From Pseudomonas alcaliphila JAB1 (lineage in GTDB: Bacteria; Pseudomonadota; Gammaproteobacteria; Pseudomonadales; Pseudomonadaceae): a stretch of 64,000 nt of DNA. Positions 26,021-36,446 of the stretch are shown one piece after another. A program made the position numbers and the translations under genes. How positions within the stretch are numbered: the first letter of the stretch is position 1; each line of letters opens with the position of its first letter. The notes beneath the pieces were generated by a model that was not told where the DNA came from, ran no database searches, and saw only the letters and a list, made by a program, of their open reading frames with translations. The stretch is taken from positions 868,001 to 932,000 of the forward strand of contig NZ_CP016162.1 of NCBI RefSeq assembly GCF_001941865.1, read 5' to 3'.

Positions 26021-26076
26021 GATCGCCGGCAAGCCGGCTCCTACGGGGTCGTGTAGGAGCCGGCTCGCCGGCGATG
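26021..26076. repeat. REP pair, outward-facing, between amiE and amiB
   Basis: GATCGCCGGCAAGCCGGCTC followed by CTAC, then GTAGGAGCCGGCTCGCCGGC. The two copies face outwards, the reverse of the usual pairs in this window. Confidence 0.75.
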
Positions 26077-26100
26077 CTTTTGCTTTATGGAACAGACAAT

Positions 26101-27135
26101 ATGCCCTTCGCCAACGATCTGATCGACAGTAACCGCGAGCGCCTGGAGCAGCAGGGCGTTACCCGGCTGCACTCACGCTTCCTCTTCGAACCCGTTGCTG
26201 TGATGGCCCTGCTGCGTGCGCGCATCGTCGGCCAGGACGCGGTGCTGGCGCAGGTCGAGGCCATGCTCAAGGTGGTCAAGGCCGATATCGGCGAGCGCGA
26301 GCGGCCCCTGGCGGTCAACCTGTTCATGGGCCCGACCGGTGTCGGTAAGACCGAGATCGTGCGCCTGCTGGCGCAGGCCATTCATGGCCGCGCCGATGCC
26401 CTGTGCCGCATCGACATGCAGACCCTGGCGCAGGAGCATTACGCCGCCGCGCTGACCGGTGCGCCGCCCGGTTACGTCGGCAGCAAGGAAGGCACCACGC
26501 TGTTCGATGCCGAGGCCATCGCCGGCAGTTTCGGTCGGCCCGGTATCGTGCTGTTCGATGAACTGGAGAAGGCCAGCCCCGAGGTGCTACGCAGCCTGCT
26601 CGGCATTCTCGAACATGGCCGCCTGACTTTGACCGCCGGCAGCCGCACCCTGGATTTCCGCAACAGCCTGATCTTCATGACCAGCAATATCGGCGCGCAG
26701 CAGGCGCAGCGTTACCGTGAGCGTTTCACCCGTGGTTGGCGGCGCTGGCTGGGGCTTGCTCCGAAAGGCGAAACGGCGCTGCTGGAGCAGGTGCTGCACG
26801 AGCGTTTCGAGCCGGAATGGCTCAATCGCCTCGACCGCATTCTGGTGTTCGAACGCGTCGATGAGCAGTGGCTCGATGCCTTGCTGAATATTGAGTTGGA
26901 CAAGCTCAATCAGCGCCTGGGGCGCCAGGGCCGCTCGCTACAGGTGGAGCAGAGCGCCCGCACCTGGCTGTGTCGCGAGCATGACATTCGCTTCGGTGCC
27001 AGAGCCCTGGCGCGCCGCATACGCACCGAACTGGAACCGGCAATTGCCGAATGTCTGCTGGCCGATCCCGCCGCGACGCGACTGCTTTGTACCTGCGAGC
27101 ACGATAGTTTGCTGGTCAGCGATTCCTCTTCGTAG
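26101..27135 (+). CDS. amiB: AmiB-like AAA+ ATPase (ClpA/ClpB C-terminal type)
   Basis: AAA+ protein of 344 residues resembling the second ATPase domain of ClpA/ClpB: Walker A GPTGVGKTEIVRLL, pore-loop-type GAPPGYVGSKEG, Walker B VLFDELEKASPEVL, sensor-1 FMTSNIGAQQ and a C-terminal small domain with RFGARALARRIRTELE. There is no N-terminal double-Clp or first ATPase domain. In P. aeruginosa amiB is the gene after amiE and encodes a similar ClpB-like protein of uncertain role in amide metabolism; position and architecture agree. The ATG at 26101 lacks a strong ribosome site. An upstream in-frame start at 26074 would translate part of the REP pair. Confidence 0.85.
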   Translation: MPFANDLIDSNRERLEQQGVTRLHSRFLFEPVAVMALLRARIVGQDAVLAQVEAMLKVVKADIGERERPLAVNLFMGPTGVGKTEIVRLLAQAIHGRADALCRIDMQTLAQEHYAAALTGAPPGYVGSKEGTTLFDAEAIAGSFGRPGIVLFDELEKASPEVLRSLLGILEHGRLTLTAGSRTLDFRNSLIFMTSNIGAQQAQRYRERFTRGWRRWLGLAPKGETALLEQVLHERFEPEWLNRLDRILVFERVDEQWLDALLNIELDKLNQRLGRQGRSLQVEQSARTWLCREHDIRFGARALARRIRTELEPAIAECLLADPAATRLLCTCEHDSLLVSDSSS

Positions 27136-27195
27136 GAGCCGGCTTGCCGGCGATCATGGCTGACGAAAAAGCATCGCCGGCAAGCCGGCTCCTAC
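27132..27195. repeat. REP pair flanking the RAYT gene (3' side)
   Basis: GTAGGAGCCGGCTTGCCGGC and the inverse GCCGGCAAGCCGGCTCCTAC. It ends 10 bp from the stop codon of the REP-associated transposase, forming one flank of a REP-transposase unit. Confidence 0.85.
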
Positions 27196-27205
27196 AGGGC
27201 GGGCA

Positions 27206-27673
27206 TTACAGCCAGATCGCATCCCAGTGCGGATAGTCTCCGACGCGCTGTACCAATCCGGCACGCAGCGGGTTGGCGACAACGTATCGCGCCGTGGCGG
27301 CCAGATCTTCTTCCTTGCGCAGGGCATGATCGTGAAAACCTTTCTGCCAGGAAGGGCCGCTAGTGCCACGAGCTTTGTTGATGGCGATGGCGCTGCGGGA
27401 TTTGAGTTGCAACACCAGTTTTGACAGTGGCATCGCCTGCAGTTGGACGAGCCAGTGCAGGTGATCGGGCATTACTACCCAGGCGAGGGAGTGGACGAGC
27501 TGCTGATCATGCAGGCGACGCATTTCTGCAATCAGCAGCCTTGCAAGGCGCCAGTCCTGAAAGGTGGGATGCCGTTGATAGGTGACTGTAGTCAGCAGAT
27601 AGACGCGATTCGCTTCGGAAACGCGCCCGGAGCGCAGGGCATGGCCATGATGGGTAAGGCGTCTGGAGTCCAT
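27206..27673 (-). CDS. REP-associated tyrosine transposase (RAYT)
   Basis: Y1 HUH transposase of 155 residues, TnpA-REP subgroup. It contains the HUH motif in VVMPDHLHWLVQL and a C-terminal helix with the candidate catalytic Tyr in ATARYVVANPLRAGLV, the hallmark RAYT block. It lies alone between two REP pairs (27132-27195 and 27688-27752), whose palindromes are the usual substrates. These single-copy, domesticated transposases are thought to spread REP elements. The frame is intact and the conserved residues are present, so activity is possible. The ATG at 27673 is chosen because sequence upstream of it is REP-derived. Confidence 0.88.
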   Translation of the reverse strand: MDSRRLTHHGHALRSGRVSEANRVYLLTTVTYQRHPTFQDWRLARLLIAEMRRLHDQQLVHSLAWVVMPDHLHWLVQLQAMPLSKLVLQLKSRSAIAINKARGTSGPSWQKGFHDHALRKEEDLAATARYVVANPLRAGLVQRVGDYPHWDAIWL

Positions 27674-27687
27674 TCCATATATCTCTC

Positions 27688-27752
27688 GTAGGAGCCCGCT
27701 TGCGGGCGATCTGTTTTGAGCAGAGAAACATCGCCGGCAAGCCGGCTCCCAC
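27688..27752. repeat. REP pair flanking the RAYT gene (5' side)
   Basis: GTAGGAGCCCGCTTGCGGGC and the inverse GCCGGCAAGCCGGCTCCCAC (one change from CCTAC). It lies between the RAYT start and the prfC stop codon. Confidence 0.85.
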
Positions 27753-27773
27753 AAAGAGTAGTCGTGCAGACCT

Positions 27774-29357
<1,584 letters not shown>

Positions 29358-29524
29358 GAATATGTGCCTGGATGGAGTCGTTGAGGGTGCCTTGGCACCC
29401 GTAAAACGCGAGATTATACCGATAACTGCGAGCTCTGGCGGAGAGCGGCTATCGGTTTTCAGATGGGCCGGTAGGTGATGCTGCCGGGCCGTGCCGTAGA
29501 CGCGTAAATAACGCGTAAATGAAT

Positions 29525-29543
29525 GGTTATGAAAATTATTCCC
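29525..29543 (+). promoter_or_regulatory. Fur-box-like site upstream of piuB
   Basis: GGTTATGAAAATTATTCCC matches 13 of 19 positions of the classic Fur box GATAATGATAATCATTATC. It lies 50-69 bp upstream of the preferred piuB start and overlaps a more distal candidate ATG at 29519, which argues against that start. Confidence 0.6.
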
Positions 29544-29593
29544 ATATAGAGTGGCCGCCCGTCGCAGTGGGTCAGGGCAAGGGTGGCTCCGTC

Positions 29594-32122
29594 GTGTTCA
29601 AGAAAATCATCTTCCAGTTGCACTGGTTCTTCGGTATCAGCGCAGGCTTGGTGCTGGCCGTCATGGGCATCACCGGTGCCCTTTACAGCTTCGAGGGGGA
29701 GATCACCCGGGCGCTCAACGCCGAGCGCTGGCAGATCCAGCCCAGCGCGCAGGGGCATCTCACCCCAGGCGAACTGACTGCGAAGATCGAGGCCGCTACC
29801 GCCGATCGTGTCACCGCACTATGGATCGATGGTCGCCACGACGGACCTGGCACCGCTTTCCTCGTACCCCCGCCGGGCGAGCGCCGCGGGCCGCGCATCG
29901 TCTTCGACCCCTACACTGGTGAAGTACTGGCCGTGCCCGTTGGCCAGGACTTCTTCCACCTGATGCTGATGTTGCACCGCTTCCTGTCCATGGGCGAAGT
30001 GGGCAAGCAGATCACTGCCGCCAGCACTCTGGCGCTGCTGTTCTTCTGCCTGTCCGGCCTCTATCTGCGTTGGCCGCGCAAGGCGCTGAGCTGGCGCACC
30101 TGGCTGACCCTGGACTGGAAGAAGAAGGGCCGTAGCTTCAATTGGGACCTGCACGCTGTAGCCGGCACCTGGGCGCTGCTGTTCTATCTGTGTGCCGGGC
30201 TCACCGGCTTGTATTGGTCCTATGACTGGTATCGCGAAGGGCTGACGCGCCTGCTCTCCGACACGCCGCTCGAGCAACGCGGTGAGCGTGATCGTCGCGT
30301 ACGTCAGGCGCCCAGCGGCCCTGCGCCCGAGGTCGACTACGATGCTGTATGGCAGAGCATCCAGCAGACCGCCGGGCCCAAGATGGTCGCCTGGAATCTG
30401 CGCCTGCCGCTGGTGGCCGGGCAGCCGGCGACGGTCTTCTACATGCTCGATGGCGCCGAGCATGTGCGCGCCTTCAACCAGTTCCAGATTGATCCGAAAA
30501 GCGGCGAGGTCAGCCGCCATGAGCGCTACGCCGACAAGAGCTTCAAGGCGCAATTGCTGATCAGCATCTATGCGCTGCATGTGGGCGAGTACTTCGGTAT
30601 GCCCGGGCGCATCCTGATGATGCTGGCCACGGCGGCCATGCCGCTGTTCTTCATTACCGGCTGGCTGCTGTATCTGGATCGCCGACGCAAGAAGCGTGCG
30701 GCGCTGGCTGCGCGTGGTACGCTGAAAACGGATGATTCAGGCGAAGGCTGGCTGGTCGGCTTCGCCAGCCAGAGCGGCTTCGCCGAACAACTGGCCTGGC
30801 AGAGCGCCGGGCAGTTGCAGGCCGCCGGTATCCCGGTGCGGGTCGAGCCGCTGTCGCGCCTCGATGCCGGCAGCCTGCGCCAGACGCGCAAGGCGCTGTT
30901 CGTGGTCAGCACCTTTGGTGACGGCGAGGCGCCGGATGCCGCGCAGGGGTTCGAGCGCAAGGTGCTGGGCGGCTCGCTGCCGCTCGAACAGCTGAGCTAC
31001 GCCGTGCTGGCGCTGGGGGATCGGCAGTATCAGCATTTCTGCGGTTTCGCCCGCCGCATCAACGACTGGCTGGGGTTGCAGGGTGCGCAGCGTCTGTTCG
31101 ACAGCATTGAGGTCGATGGCGACGACCAGGCCGCGCTGCAGCGCTGGCAGCAGCACCTGAGCGCGCTGACCGGAGCCGCGCCGATTCGCTTCGAGCAGAC
31201 GCCGTGGCAGAGCTGGCCGCTGGCCGAGCGGCGCCTGCTCAATCCTGGCAGCCAGGGGGCGCCGGTTTTCTTCATCGGCCTGATGCCGCCTGCGCAGAGC
31301 ACCTGGCAGGCGGGCGACATCCTGGAAATTCGCCCGCGTCATGCCCCAGAGAGGGTGCAGGCCTGGCTGCAGCACTCCGGCTGCGACGGCCTCGAGCCGG
31401 TGACCCTTGATGGCCAGGCGATGAGCCTGAGCGAAGCCCTGGCTGAGCGCCAGTTGCCGGAAAGCCTCGCGCACCTGGTCGGCCTGCATGCCCAGGCGCT
31501 GGTCAATGCACTGGTGCCGCTGGGTACGCGTGAATACTCCATCGCCTCGGTGGCGGCCGATGGCGTGCTGCAGTTGATAGTGCGCCAGGCCGTCCAGGTC
31601 GACGGCCGCCTTGGCCTCGGTTCCGGCTGGCTGACCGAACATCTGCCTGCAGGCGGGCAGGTGCTGGCGCGGGTGCGGCGCAACAGTGGTTTCCATCTGC
31701 TGGACGACGAGCGCCCGCTGATACTGATCGGCAATGGCACCGGCCTGGCCGGGCTGCGTTCGTTGCTGCGCGCGCGGGCACTGGCCGGGCAGACACGCAA
31801 CTGGCTGCTGTTCGGCGAGCGTAACCGCGCCTGCGACTTCTTCTGTGGCGACGAGCTGCAGGCGGCGCTTGCCGCCGGCGAGCTGAAGCACCTGGATCTG
31901 GCGTTCTCCCGCGACCAGGCCGACAAGCTCTACGTGCAGGATCGGCTGCGCGAGCAGCACCAGCGTCTGCATGCCTGGCTCGCCGAGGGCGCGGCGATCT
32001 ACGTCTGCGGCAGCCTGCAGGGCATGGCCGGCGGCGTCGATGCGGCGTTGCGCGACTTGCTCGGCGACGAGGTGGTGCAGGAGCTGATCGAGGAAGGTCG
32101 ATATCGCCGCGACGTGTACTGA
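29594..32122 (+). CDS. piuB: PiuB-like PepSY / flavoprotein reductase
   Basis: Membrane-bound oxidoreductase of 842 residues. The N-terminal PepSY-type module has several helices (first helix [20 protein letters not shown]; others at [16 protein letters not shown] and [17 protein letters not shown]). A flavodoxin-like domain follows ([31 protein letters not shown]), then a cytochrome-reductase-type FAD/NADPH region ([45 protein letters not shown]). It corresponds to P. aeruginosa PA4513 (piuB), an iron-regulated putative siderophore reductase. The GTG at 29594 is preferred over ATG 29519 because the Fur-like site overlaps the latter and homologues begin at [13 protein letters not shown]. Confidence 0.88.
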   Translation: MFKKIIFQLHWFFGISAGLVLAVMGITGALYSFEGEITRALNAERWQIQPSAQGHLTPGELTAKIEAATADRVTALWIDGRHDGPGTAFLVPPPGERRGPRIVFDPYTGEVLAVPVGQDFFHLMLMLHRFLSMGEVGKQITAASTLALLFFCLSGLYLRWPRKALSWRTWLTLDWKKKGRSFNWDLHAVAGTWALLFYLCAGLTGLYWSYDWYREGLTRLLSDTPLEQRGERDRRVRQAPSGPAPEVDYDAVWQSIQQTAGPKMVAWNLRLPLVAGQPATVFYMLDGAEHVRAFNQFQIDPKSGEVSRHERYADKSFKAQLLISIYALHVGEYFGMPGRILMMLATAAMPLFFITGWLLYLDRRRKKRAALAARGTLKTDDSGEGWLVGFASQSGFAEQLAWQSAGQLQAAGIPVRVEPLSRLDAGSLRQTRKALFVVSTFGDGEAPDAAQGFERKVLGGSLPLEQLSYAVLALGDRQYQHFCGFARRINDWLGLQGAQRLFDSIEVDGDDQAALQRWQQHLSALTGAAPIRFEQTPWQSWPLAERRLLNPGSQGAPVFFIGLMPPAQSTWQAGDILEIRPRHAPERVQAWLQHSGCDGLEPVTLDGQAMSLSEALAERQLPESLAHLVGLHAQALVNALVPLGTREYSIASVAADGVLQLIVRQAVQVDGRLGLGSGWLTEHLPAGGQVLARVRRNSGFHLLDDERPLILIGNGTGLAGLRSLLRARALAGQTRNWLLFGERNRACDFFCGDELQAALAAGELKHLDLAFSRDQADKLYVQDRLREQHQRLHAWLAEGAAIYVCGSLQGMAGGVDAALRDLLGDEVVQELIEEGRYRRDVY

Positions 32123-32541
32123 AATAGTGGGGGCGTTCTCGGTGCTGCAATGGCACTGAAACACGGCTGCGCCAAACTGGCTGAAAGCCCCGCCTGTTCA
32201 GCATTTCAGGACGTTTTGTGTGATATCTGGAACGAGATGAAATTAGGCAGAATTTCCGGTTGATCTGAGGGGCGCATGGTCTTAAAGTCCGCGCCCGAAC
32301 GTCCATGCTGGAAACGATCCATCCGGCTCAAGTACTGACGACGAGAGGTTGCCGGCCGGCGAATGGTCGGTACCGGTGATGCTCGGCGACATGCCTTGGG
32401 AAGTAGGCGAACCAAAGTGGGGAAACTGTCAGACGTTCAGGCCAGCGTTTAGCGCGGCCAGCCCCGACACGTAGCGGAACCTGTAAGCGGTTCTGCTGCC
32501 CGAATCAATGTGTTCCCGGTTTTGCCATTGGAGTCCCCAGC
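32123..32541. other. 419-bp intergenic region before speC
   Basis: No convincing coding frame on either strand and no REP element. The only structure I can support is a hairpin close to the speC start, described separately. Some of this must be the speC promoter and leader. Confidence 0.6.
32473..32497 (+). other. Stem-loop in the speC leader
   Basis: AGCGGAACC and GGTTCTGCT can pair over nine positions (one G-T wobble) around a TGTAAGC loop. It ends 44 bases before the speC ATG and lacks a following T run, so it does not look like a terminator. Confidence 0.4.
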
Positions 32542-33705
32542 ATGTCGATCAAGGTCGAAGACTACTACGCACCCGCCACTTTCCAGCGCATGAAGGCGTT
32601 CGCCGATCAGCACGAAACCCCGTTCGTGGTGATCGACCGGCAGATCATCGCCGATGCCTACGATCAACTGGGCAACTGCTTCCCGTTCGCCAAGATCTAC
32701 TACGCGGTCAAGGCCAACCCGGCCACCGAGATCATCGAGCTGCTGCGTGACAAGGGCTCGAGCTTCGACATCGCCTCGATCTACGAGCTGGACAAGGTGA
32801 TGGCCACCGGCGTTGGCCCGGAGCGCATCAGCTATGGCAACACCATCAAGAAGTCCCGTGATATTCGCTACTTCTTCGACAAGGGCGTGCGCCTGTTCGC
32901 CACCGACTCCGAAGCCGATCTGCGCAACATCGCCAAGGCCGCGCCGGGTTCGAAGATTTACGTGCGCATCCTCACCGAAGGCTCGACCAGTGCCGACTGG
33001 CCACTGAGCCGCAAGTTCGGCTGCCAGCCGGACATGGCCCTGGATCTGCTGATCCTGGCCAAGCAACTGGGTCTGGTGCCTTACGGCATTTCCTTCCACG
33101 TAGGCTCGCAGCAACGCGACATCGACGTGTGGGACGCGGCCATCGCCAAGGTCAAGGTGATCTTCGAGCGCCTGAAGGAAGAGGACGGCATCACTCTGCA
33201 GATGATCAACATGGGCGGCGGCTTCCCGGCCAACTACATCCAGCGCACCAATGACCTGGAAACCTACGCCGAAGAAATCACCCGCTTCCTCAAGGAAGAC
33301 TTCGGCGACGAACTGCCGGAAATCATCCTCGAGCCGGGCCGTTCGCTGATCGCCAACGCCGGCGTGCTGGTCTCCGAAGTGGTGCTGGTGGCGCGCAAGT
33401 CGCGTACCGCCGTCGAGCGCTGGGTGTATGCCGACGTCGGCAAGTTCAGCGGCCTGATCGAAACCATGGACGAAGCCATCAAGTTCCCCATCTGGACCGA
33501 GAAGAAGGGCGAGATGGAAGAGGTGGTGATCGCCGGCCCGACCTGCGACAGCGCCGACATCATGTACGAGAACTACAAGTACGGCCTGCCGCTCAACCTG
33601 GCCAGCGGCGACCGCCTGTACTGGCTGTCCACCGGTGCCTACACCACCAGCTACAGCGCGGTGGAATTCAATGGCTTCCCGCCGCTGAAATCCTACTACC
33701 TGTAA
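32542..33705 (+). CDS. speC: Ornithine decarboxylase, fold-type III
   Basis: PLP-dependent decarboxylase of 387 residues of the eukaryote-like alanine-racemase-fold group, making putrescine from ornithine (or cadaverine from lysine in some members). PLP-lysine Lys57 is in YYAVKANP, His in ISFHVGSQQ, the phosphate-binding loop GGGFP, then EPGRSLIANAG, and catalytic Cys335 in GPTCDSADIMYENY at the C-terminal side of the dimer active site. It corresponds by family and neighbourhood to P. aeruginosa PA4519 (speC), which also lies near piu genes. A rho-independent terminator follows. Strict ornithine versus lysine preference cannot be read with certainty. Confidence 0.95.
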   Translation: MSIKVEDYYAPATFQRMKAFADQHETPFVVIDRQIIADAYDQLGNCFPFAKIYYAVKANPATEIIELLRDKGSSFDIASIYELDKVMATGVGPERISYGNTIKKSRDIRYFFDKGVRLFATDSEADLRNIAKAAPGSKIYVRILTEGSTSADWPLSRKFGCQPDMALDLLILAKQLGLVPYGISFHVGSQQRDIDVWDAAIAKVKVIFERLKEEDGITLQMINMGGGFPANYIQRTNDLETYAEEITRFLKEDFGDELPEIILEPGRSLIANAGVLVSEVVLVARKSRTAVERWVYADVGKFSGLIETMDEAIKFPIWTEKKGEMEEVVIAGPTCDSADIMYENYKYGLPLNLASGDRLYWLSTGAYTTSYSAVEFNGFPPLKSYYL

Positions 33706-33773
33706 GGCGCTGCAGCCTTGACCGTAGCCGGAGGCCACCCTGTAGGTGCTATGCCTGCCATGCTGCGTGACAG

Positions 33774-33797
33774 ACGCCCACTTCGTGTGGGCGTTTT
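33774..33797 (+). terminator. Rho-independent terminator after speC
   Basis: Perfect 8-bp stem ACGCCCAC / GTGGGCGT with a TTCGT loop, followed by TTT. Confidence 0.85.
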
Positions 33798-33902
33798 CAT
33801 TTCTGCCCAGAGCCTCTCACCTGCGCTGAATCAGCGTCCTAGAGCGCTCCATCTGGAACAGGGGAAAGGCGCTGACATTTTTGTTACAAAGAAGTTCATG
33901 TA

Positions 33903-33919
33903 AATCATTCGTAATGATT
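33903..33919 (+). promoter_or_regulatory. Fur box upstream of piuA
   Basis: AATCATT-CGT-AATGATT is a perfect 7-bp inverted repeat in an AT-rich stretch, of the Fur-box type, 56 bp upstream of the preferred piuA start. Confidence 0.75.
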
Positions 33920-33975
33920 GATTAAGATTGAATCTCAAATACTATCGCGCGCAGTTTCCATCTGGAGTGACTCTC

Positions 33976-36303
33976 GTGAGCGATAAACACAACAAGCGTG
34001 CACCTTTCCCCCAGCGTCGTCTGCTGGCCTCGGCCGTCAGCCTGGCCCTGCTGTCCGGTTTCGCCGTGGCCCAGGAGTCGGCAGTCGAACTGGACGACGT
34101 AACCGTTCAGGGGCAGCAGGACAAGGGCTTCAAGGTCGACAAGGCATCTTCGCCGAAACAGACCGCTGCACTGCTCGATACACCGCAGACGGTCAACGTC
34201 ATTCCGGAAACCCTGTTCCGTCAGCAGAACGCCCGCACCCTGACCGATGTACTGCGCAATACTCCCGGCATCAGCTTCGAGGCTGGCGAAAACGGTTTCG
34301 CCACCGGCACCAACAACTTCAGTCTGCGTGGTTTCAACACCAGCGGCAGCCTGTTTATCGACGGTGCGCGTGACAATGGCAGCTACACCCGCGACGTGTT
34401 CAACGTCGAGCAGGTCGAGGTGTTCAAAGGGCCGGCAGCCGACAACGGCCGCGGTGGCGCCGGTGGTTACGTCAATCAGGTGACCAAGACACCAACCCTG
34501 GAAAGCTTCATCGCCGGCGGCGCCAGCTTCGGCTTCGACCAGTACGACTCCGAGCCGCGCCGCCGTGCCACGCTCGACACCAACCAGATCATCAATGACA
34601 GCAGCGCTTTCCGTCTCAACCTGCTGGTCGAGGACAGCGGTGTCGCGGGCCGTGAGCACGCAGAGAAGAACAGCTGGGGTATCGCCCCGTCGGTGGCCTT
34701 CGGTCTGGGCACCGACACTCGCGCCATCGTCGCTTACGAGCACGTCGAGATGAACGACCGCCCGGATCTGGGTGTGGCCGGCGTGACTCTGCGTGACCAG
34801 CTCAAGGGCGCCAATACGCCGTTCGATCCGTCGGTGTGGTCGGCTGATCGCGACAAGTACTTCGGCCTCAAGTCCGACTTCGACGACACCACCAGCGATG
34901 CGCTGATGTTCCGTATCGAGCATGACCTGGCGTCGGGGGCGACGATCAGCAACCAGACCCGTTGGGCGCGTGTCGACCGTCAGGCGCGTTACACCCATGT
35001 GTTGGATGACGATAGTCCGACTACTACACCAGCGAACCCAGGGCAGATTCCATACTTGGTCAACGTGCAGCGCCAGCAGTACGACCGCGTCAACACCTCG
35101 TTGAGCAACCTCACCAATTTCTCCACCCAGTTCAGCACCGGTGGTTTGCGTCACAACCTCTCGGCGGGCCTGGAACTGAGTCGCGAGAAGTCCGAGTCTC
35201 TAGGCTATCAATCGCAGACACTTCCGGATCTAGTTGACGTGTTCGACCCGGACTGGGAACGCAGCGTGCCGGCCGCTCTGGCTCCGCGTGATCGCACCAA
35301 AGTGGACGTGGATACGGCTGCGCTCTACGTCTACGACACCATCGAGATCAACCCGCAGTGGCAGGTGACCGGTGGTCTGCGCCTGGAGCAGTATCAGGCG
35401 AGCATCAGCAACAAGCGCCTGGCTGGTGGTGCCGCACCGGGTGACGACTTCGACGACACCGAGCTGAGCCTCGGCGGCAAGCTGGGCGTGGTGTACAAGC
35501 CGCTGCCCAACGGCAGCGTCTACGCGGCCTACGGTGTGTCCACCCAACCGCCGGGTTCGTACCTGTCCAACTCGGATATCTCGCGTACTGACCAGGGCCT
35601 GCCGGCGCTGATCAAGGGCGCCGATCCGGTGCGTGCGCATAACTACGAGATCGGCACCAAGTGGGACTTCTTCGACAGCCGCCTGTCGACCACCGCTGCT
35701 CTGTTCTACACCGAGAAAAAGAAGGTCGCGATTACCGGTCTGGATGTCGGGCAGACAGGCGCCGCTACGCTCAAGGGCTATGGCGAGCAAGTGGTCAAAG
35801 GCCTGGAACTGGGCGCCAGCGGCAAGATCACCGACAACTGGGATGTCTTCGGCGGCATTGTGTTCATGGACAGCGAGCGTAAGCACAGCGCCTATCTGGA
35901 TGACGTGCGTCGTCGTGCCAACAGTGGCGACTACGGCAATGAGCTGCGCACCGACGGTGACGAGCTGGCCTTCACGCCCAAGGTCTCCGGCAACCTGTGG
36001 ACGACCTATCGTCTGCCGGTCGGCCTGACCCTCGGGCTGGGCGCCCAGCACGTCGGTTCGTCCTACCTGGGGCGTCCGGATGACGTCGAGCGTATCGTCG
36101 CCAATGGTCGCTACGGGCGTGTGCCGAGCTACACCACCTTTGCCGCGATGGCCAGCTATGAGGTCAATGCCAATGTGGACGTGCGCCTGAACATCGACAA
36201 CCTCACCAATGAGGAATACGTCAGCTCGGCCAACTGGCAGGGCCGCCGTGCATTGCTGGGTGATCCGCGTACCTTCACCCTGAGCACCAACTTCCACTTC
36301 TAA
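33976..36303 (+). CDS. piuA: TonB-dependent catecholate siderophore receptor (PiuA/Fiu-like)
   Basis: Outer-membrane receptor of 775 residues. The signal peptide is LLASAVSLALLSGFAVAQES. The plug domain starts with ELDDVTVQGQQD (TonB-box region) and includes LDTPQTVNVIPETLF, LRGFNTSGSLFIDGARDNGS and VEVFKGPAADNGRGGAGGYV. A 22-strand beta-barrel ends with the aromatic terminus NFHF. The GTG at 33976 has GGAG upstream; a more distal TTG at 33928 would leave too little room after the Fur box. P. aeruginosa PiuA takes up catecholate siderophores and siderophore-conjugated drugs such as cefiderocol. piuC follows, as in P. aeruginosa. Confidence 0.92.
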   Translation: MSDKHNKRAPFPQRRLLASAVSLALLSGFAVAQESAVELDDVTVQGQQDKGFKVDKASSPKQTAALLDTPQTVNVIPETLFRQQNARTLTDVLRNTPGISFEAGENGFATGTNNFSLRGFNTSGSLFIDGARDNGSYTRDVFNVEQVEVFKGPAADNGRGGAGGYVNQVTKTPTLESFIAGGASFGFDQYDSEPRRRATLDTNQIINDSSAFRLNLLVEDSGVAGREHAEKNSWGIAPSVAFGLGTDTRAIVAYEHVEMNDRPDLGVAGVTLRDQLKGANTPFDPSVWSADRDKYFGLKSDFDDTTSDALMFRIEHDLASGATISNQTRWARVDRQARYTHVLDDDSPTTTPANPGQIPYLVNVQRQQYDRVNTSLSNLTNFSTQFSTGGLRHNLSAGLELSREKSESLGYQSQTLPDLVDVFDPDWERSVPAALAPRDRTKVDVDTAALYVYDTIEINPQWQVTGGLRLEQYQASISNKRLAGGAAPGDDFDDTELSLGGKLGVVYKPLPNGSVYAAYGVSTQPPGSYLSNSDISRTDQGLPALIKGADPVRAHNYEIGTKWDFFDSRLSTTAALFYTEKKKVAITGLDVGQTGAATLKGYGEQVVKGLELGASGKITDNWDVFGGIVFMDSERKHSAYLDDVRRRANSGDYGNELRTDGDELAFTPKVSGNLWTTYRLPVGLTLGLGAQHVGSSYLGRPDDVERIVANGRYGRVPSYTTFAAMASYEVNANVDVRLNIDNLTNEEYVSSANWQGRRALLGDPRTFTLSTNFHF

Positions 36304-36321
36304 GCACGCTTGAGTGGTACA

Positions 36322-36354
36322 ACGCCCCGATTGCAGCGCTCTCGGGGCGTTTGC
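36322..36354 (+). terminator. Rho-independent terminator after piuA
   Basis: Stem ACGCCCCGA / TCGGGGCGT (9 bp) around an 11-base loop, followed by TTTGC. piuC would then need its own promoter; an AATCATTCGCAACGG stretch at 36408-36422 resembles half a Fur box. Confidence 0.75.
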
Positions 36355-36446
36355 ATTTTGGTGGCGACAGCAGATCGGGCTTCTGTCCGAGTGCTGCAGC
36401 CCTTTAGAATCATTCGCAACGGCGATTGGCCTGGAGAACCCCGAAC

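Noticed and set aside
13176..27752. CRISPR array suspected from recurrent 20-bp repeats
   Set aside because: Copies are scattered singly or as inverted pairs in intergenic gaps, without regular spacers or cas genes; they are REP elements.
29519..29593. ATG at 29519 as the start of piuB
   Set aside because: The Fur-box-like site 29525-29543 would fall inside the coding region, and homologues begin near [16 protein letters not shown] 29594 is preferred.
33928..33975. TTG at 33928 as the start of piuA
   Set aside because: It lies only 9 bp after the Fur box and lacks a ribosome site; GTG 33976 has GGAG and directly precedes the signal peptide.
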